A stretch of 64,000 nt of DNA, taken from assembly GCA_002345965.1 (NCBI GenBank), contig DDTF01000064.1:14039-78038 (forward strand). The letters run 5' to 3'. Position 1 is the stretch's first letter. Each line of letters begins with the position of its first letter. Shown here piece by piece: positions 61,191 to 64,000 of the stretch. Origin of the DNA: Flammeovirgaceae bacterium UBA2371 (GTDB lineage Bacteria; Bacteroidota; Bacteroidia; Cytophagales; Cyclobacteriaceae). The translations under genes and the position numbers were made by a program. Under the pieces are notes generated by a model, which was not told where the DNA came from, ran no database searches, and worked only from the letters and a program-made list of their open reading frames with translations.

Positions 61191-61544
61191 ATGAAGGAAA
61201 TAGATAAGTACATTGCTTCATTCCCAACCCCGGTGCAGGTTATATTACAACAAATCAGGAGTATTATTAAAAAGGCTGCACCGGATGCTGTAGAAAGTAT
61301 GGCCTATGGAATGCCTGCCTACAAAACCAATGGTAAACCCCTGGTGTACTTTGCGGGTTATAAAAAACATGTGGGTTTTTATGCCACCCCTACCGGGCAT
61401 CAACAATTTTCAAAAGAATTATCTCCTTATAAACAAGGCAAGGGTTCTGTACAGTTTCCTCTGGACCAACCCATCCCCTACGCATTGATAAAACGAATAG
61501 TTATTTATAGGGTGGAAGGGAATCGAAATCACAAAAAAGGATAA
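61191..61544 (+). CDS. DUF1801 (YdhG-like) family protein
   Basis: A 117-residue protein: MKEIDKYIASFPTPVQVILQQIRSIIKKAAPDAVESMAYGMPAYK, then KPLVYFAGYKKHVGFYATPTGHQQFSKEL and KGSVQFPLDQPIPYALIKRIVIYRV. This is the compact YdhG/DUF1801 fold, whose B. subtilis member (Fra) has been linked to iron delivery. Its role in this organism is unknown. Confidence 0.92.
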   Translation: MKEIDKYIASFPTPVQVILQQIRSIIKKAAPDAVESMAYGMPAYKTNGKPLVYFAGYKKHVGFYATPTGHQQFSKELSPYKQGKGSVQFPLDQPIPYALIKRIVIYRVEGNRNHKKG

Positions 61545-61569
61545 AAGAGCAGAAGTAGCAGTTGCCCAG

Positions 61570-61591
61570 AATCGGACATATATGTTCGATT
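61570..61591. repeat. Near-perfect palindrome upstream of the ABC permease gene
   Basis: A 22-base inverted repeat centred on ACATATATGT, with outer arms AATCG and CGATT and a single mismatched pair. It lies 100 bases before the permease start. Symmetry of the ACAT/ATGT kind is used by PadR-type regulators; no regulator gene is adjacent. Confidence 0.4.
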
Positions 61592-61690
61592 TTGCGCCTG
61601 CATGATCAAAATACTACCAAAAATACACTCAAATACCCTACCACCAAGCTGGCATATCAATTGCCCAGCTAGCATTCAAAAAGCCTAACT

Positions 61691-64000
61691 ATGCTCACCA
61701 ACTACTTCAAAATCGCGTTGCGAACGCTGGTTAAATTCAAAGGTTACACTGCCATTAACCTTGTGGGTTTGGCATTGGGACTTACAGCCGGCATCCTCAT
61801 CATGCTTTTTGTTTTGGACGAGCTTTCTTATGATCAGTTTCATGCCCAGGGTGACCGACTCTATCGGGTAAATACAGTATTTCAAAAAGGTGAAACCGAT
61901 AAGGGGGATGCCAATGAAACCAATGGCTGGCCCATCGGCAAAAAGCTGGAGCAGGATTATCCCGAGGTGGAAGCAGTAATGTATTCGCGAAATGCATCTT
62001 TCCTGCTGATCAATCACAATGACCAGCGTATCCGCCAGAATATACATTTCGCCACACCGGAATTCTTCACGCTCTTTTCTTTTCCTCTGGTGCAGGGTAA
62101 CAAGGAACAAGCGCTTACCAAACCCTATGCAGTGGTGATATCAGAGTCCATGCAGGAAAAATATTTTCAGGGGGAAGCAGCACTGAACAAAACCATCCTG
62201 GTAAGTGACACACTTCCATTGCTGGTCACCGGTGTAATGAAAGACATTCCTTCCAACTCGCACATGCAGGCAGATATGATTATTTCCTTCGCCACCTTCC
62301 AGGCACTGGAGCCCGGCTTTAGCTTTGATGCAGGTTGGGGCAATATCAATATGCGCAATTATGTACTGTTGAAAGCCGGAACCCATGTCGAGGACTTCAG
62401 TGCCAAAATAAAAAACATCTATACCCAGCATGTTGGCGAAATGCTCAAACAATGGGGCGTTACTGCTTATGTGGAATTGGAGCCGGTAAAAAAGCTGTAC
62501 CTCCACACCCGTGCGGGAAATGGCATGGGTCCTACTGGCAGTATCGATCGTGTTTATATGCTCACTGGTATTGCCGGTTTTGTTATCCTGTTGGCCTGCA
62601 TCAATTTTATCAACCTGACCACAGCACGCTCCGTGTATCGCTCGAAAGAAGTTGGGCTCAGAAAAGTGGTAGGTTCTACACGCAAGGGGCTGATGGCACA
62701 ATTTCTTAGTGAGTCCCTGGTGATGACCGTCCTGGCGCTCATCATCAGCATTGCCTTTATTGGACTGGTGCTTCCCACTTTCAATCACCTGATAGGTAAA
62801 TCCTATCATCTGCAATCCCTGTTCAACCCGGTACTGGCAGGTGGAATGGTATTGCTTATACTTATCGTGGCACTGCTTGCAGGCTACTACCCTGCCTTGG
62901 TGCTGTCAGCGTTGAGACCTGCCGAAGTACTGAAAGGCAAAATGCAAACCAGCCAGCGGGGTGTTCAATTGAGGCGCACGCTGGTGGTTTTTCAATTTGT
63001 AGTATCTGTTGTTTTGGTGGCGGGCACCTTGGTGGTGATCGATCAGTTGCGCTACATGCAGGCACAAAGTCTGGGATTTAAGAAAGACCAGGTGGTGGTA
63101 CTCAATACAGCAAGGGCAAGGTCAGCACAGGCAGACGGTCATGAAACCCTTCGTAATGCGTTGACGCAACTGCCCGAAGTACAATCCATAACCTTTACCA
63201 ATGCACTTCCGGGCACCAGCGGATGGCGTGGACAAGTTGCCTATCCGGAAGGTATGGCAGGCGAAAGATCTGTAAGTGTGGAATACATGGCCGTTGACGA
63301 CCACTACCTGGAAACATTAGGCCTGACACTGATTGCCGGAGCCAACTTTGATAAGCAAAAGCCTATGGAGCTGACCAACGGATTGATTCTGAATGAAACA
63401 GCCGTACAAGCCTTTGGCTGGAATACGGCTGAAGAAGCCATAGGTCAAAAAATTGACTCTCCTTCGGGCCAACCAGCCGGTGAAGTGATAGGCGTGGTAA
63501 AAGATTATCACAACTACGGGCTGCAAGAAAAGATTGGGCCCGTAGCGATGGACTACGCACCGGAAAACAGTTATCTCTTTGCCATTCAATACGAGACCAC
63601 AGACACGCAAGCGTTTATGGACAAGCTGGCTACACAATGGAAAACCCTCTTTCCGGGATATGACTTCAACTACTTTTTCCTGGATGAAAGTTTCGCCCGG
63701 CAATACGAACGTGAACAGCGCCTTGCCAACGTGCTCTTTCTTTTTGCCTGCATCACCATCCTGATTGCCGTGATCGGACTGCTGGGGCTGGTGTCATTCA
63801 TGATCGTAGCGCGAACCAAAGAAATTGGTGTACGCAAAATACATGGCGCCAGTACCCTGAGCATTACAAAACTCCTTTCGAAAGAGTTTGTAATGCTGGT
63901 GATAGTAGCCAATCTCATTGCTTTCCCCATGGTATGGTATGCAGCAGGCAGCTGGCTTCAGCGCTTTGCCTACCACGTACCCATGCGTCCATTGGTATTG
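61691..64000 (+). CDS. ABC transporter permease, FtsX/MacB-PCD type (partial)
   Basis: At least 770 codons, open at the right edge. It starts MLTNYFKIALRTLVKFKGYTAINLVGLALGLTAG (first helix), followed by a periplasmic MacB-PCD-like domain (DELSYDQFHAQGDRLYRVNT onward), an FtsX domain near 290-420 (LACINFINLTTARSVYRSKEVGLRKVVGSTRKGL), a second half with VVFQFVVSVVLVAGTLVVIDQL, another periplasmic domain, and a second FtsX domain (LLGLVSFMIVARTKEIGVRKIHGASTLSI) reaching the end. This is the two-module permease typical of Bacteroidota macrolide/lipoprotein-export-type systems. The ATPase partner is not in the window. Confidence 0.9.
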   Translation, partial: MLTNYFKIALRTLVKFKGYTAINLVGLALGLTAGILIMLFVLDELSYDQFHAQGDRLYRVNTVFQKGETDKGDANETNGWPIGKKLEQDYPEVEAVMYSRNASFLLINHNDQRIRQNIHFATPEFFTLFSFPLVQGNKEQALTKPYAVVISESMQEKYFQGEAALNKTILVSDTLPLLVTGVMKDIPSNSHMQADMIISFATFQALEPGFSFDAGWGNINMRNYVLLKAGTHVEDFSAKIKNIYTQHVGEMLKQWGVTAYVELEPVKKLYLHTRAGNGMGPTGSIDRVYMLTGIAGFVILLACINFINLTTARSVYRSKEVGLRKVVGSTRKGLMAQFLSESLVMTVLALIISIAFIGLVLPTFNHLIGKSYHLQSLFNPVLAGGMVLLILIVALLAGYYPALVLSALRPAEVLKGKMQTSQRGVQLRRTLVVFQFVVSVVLVAGTLVVIDQLRYMQAQSLGFKKDQVVVLNTARARSAQADGHETLRNALTQLPEVQSITFTNALPGTSGWRGQVAYPEGMAGERSVSVEYMAVDDHYLETLGLTLIAGANFDKQKPMELTNGLILNETAVQAFGWNTAEEAIGQKIDSPSGQPAGEVIGVVKDYHNYGLQEKIGPVAMDYAPENSYLFAIQYETTDTQAFMDKLATQWKTLFPGYDFNYFFLDESFARQYEREQRLANVLFLFACITILIAVIGLLGLVSFMIVARTKEIGVRKIHGASTLSITKLLSKEFVMLVIVANLIAFPMVWYAAGSWLQRFAYHVPMRPLVL

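Noticed and set aside
62141..62815. 224-residue minus-strand frame inside the FtsX-like permease
   Set aside because: Its plus-strand counterpart encodes a full MacB-PCD/FtsX permease with helices and conserved motifs; the antisense frame is His/Cys-rich without a fold pattern.
1..64000. tRNA, rRNA, CRISPR arrays, IS elements, toxin-antitoxin or phage genes
   Set aside because: No cloverleaf-like T-loop context, repeat-spacer pattern, transposase or integrase motif was seen on either strand. A tRNAscan-SE and IS search would settle this.

Overview
The window is a 64 kb piece of a Bacteroidota chromosome, most likely from the Cytophagales (Cyclobacteriaceae-like). The signs are families typical of the phylum (SusC-type plug proteins, an OMP_b-brl-type receptor, DUF4382 and DUF3108 proteins, FtsX-like permeases of the MacB-PCD type), weak or absent Shine-Dalgarno sites, a few TAnnTTTG promoter boxes, and many secreted proteins and lipoproteins. 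I see no tRNA, rRNA, CRISPR array, insertion sequence or phage gene. No gene-free stretch exceeds about 280 bases, and coding density looks like an ordinary chromosomal backbone. Gene order does suggest several functional blocks.

Layout. 1-9.4 kb: start of parE (minus strand), a small membrane protein, a sterol-desaturase-family hydroxylase coupled to a small lipoprotein, 3-hydroxyacyl-CoA dehydrogenase, a PAS/GAF histidine kinase with its receiver, a DUF3108 protein, dapD and a glycosyltransferase. 9.4-14.2 kb: a secreted FlgO/CsgG-like protein with HEAT-like repeats, then the manganese pair mntR-mntH with a clear palindromic operator beside the promoter. MntH carries a fused universal-stress-protein domain. 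14.3-21.3 kb: two tandem large secreted proteins that combine a carboxypeptidase-regulatory domain, a macroglobulin-like segment and a SusC-type plug but no beta-barrel, followed by mnmE. 21.5-25.9 kb: a GAPDH/Epd-like dehydrogenase coupled to a small membrane protein, and a three-gene two-component operon joined by ATGA overlaps. 26.1-33.8 kb: two lipoproteins with strong terminators, a small unknown protein, an 1103-residue BNR/sortilin-like protein and a GNAT-nitrilase fusion.

34-47.9 kb is the standout region, a minus-strand block devoted to ion and osmotic homeostasis. It runs from a 1684-residue protein, a cation-chloride-cotransporter core fused to a long helical region and a C-terminal P-loop ATPase, into a coupled degenerate MscS-like protein, two outer-membrane barrels, three true MscS channels and NhaA. 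A CPA-type cation:proton antiporter is transcribed divergently from it. The giant protein and its coupled partner look like the best candidate for an undescribed system: an ATPase-gated salt cotransporter with a dedicated membrane partner.

47.9-64 kb is a mix: a Rieske oxygenase, a NYN-LOTUS protein, an AI-2E-type transporter, an outer-membrane receptor that probably starts at CTG, a membrane-anchored dipeptidase, a metallophosphoesterase, a GlxA-type regulator divergent from small stress or detoxification proteins (GyrI-like, SRPBCC, VOC), an FkbM methyltransferase, a DUF1801 protein, and an FtsX-like ABC permease that runs off the right edge.
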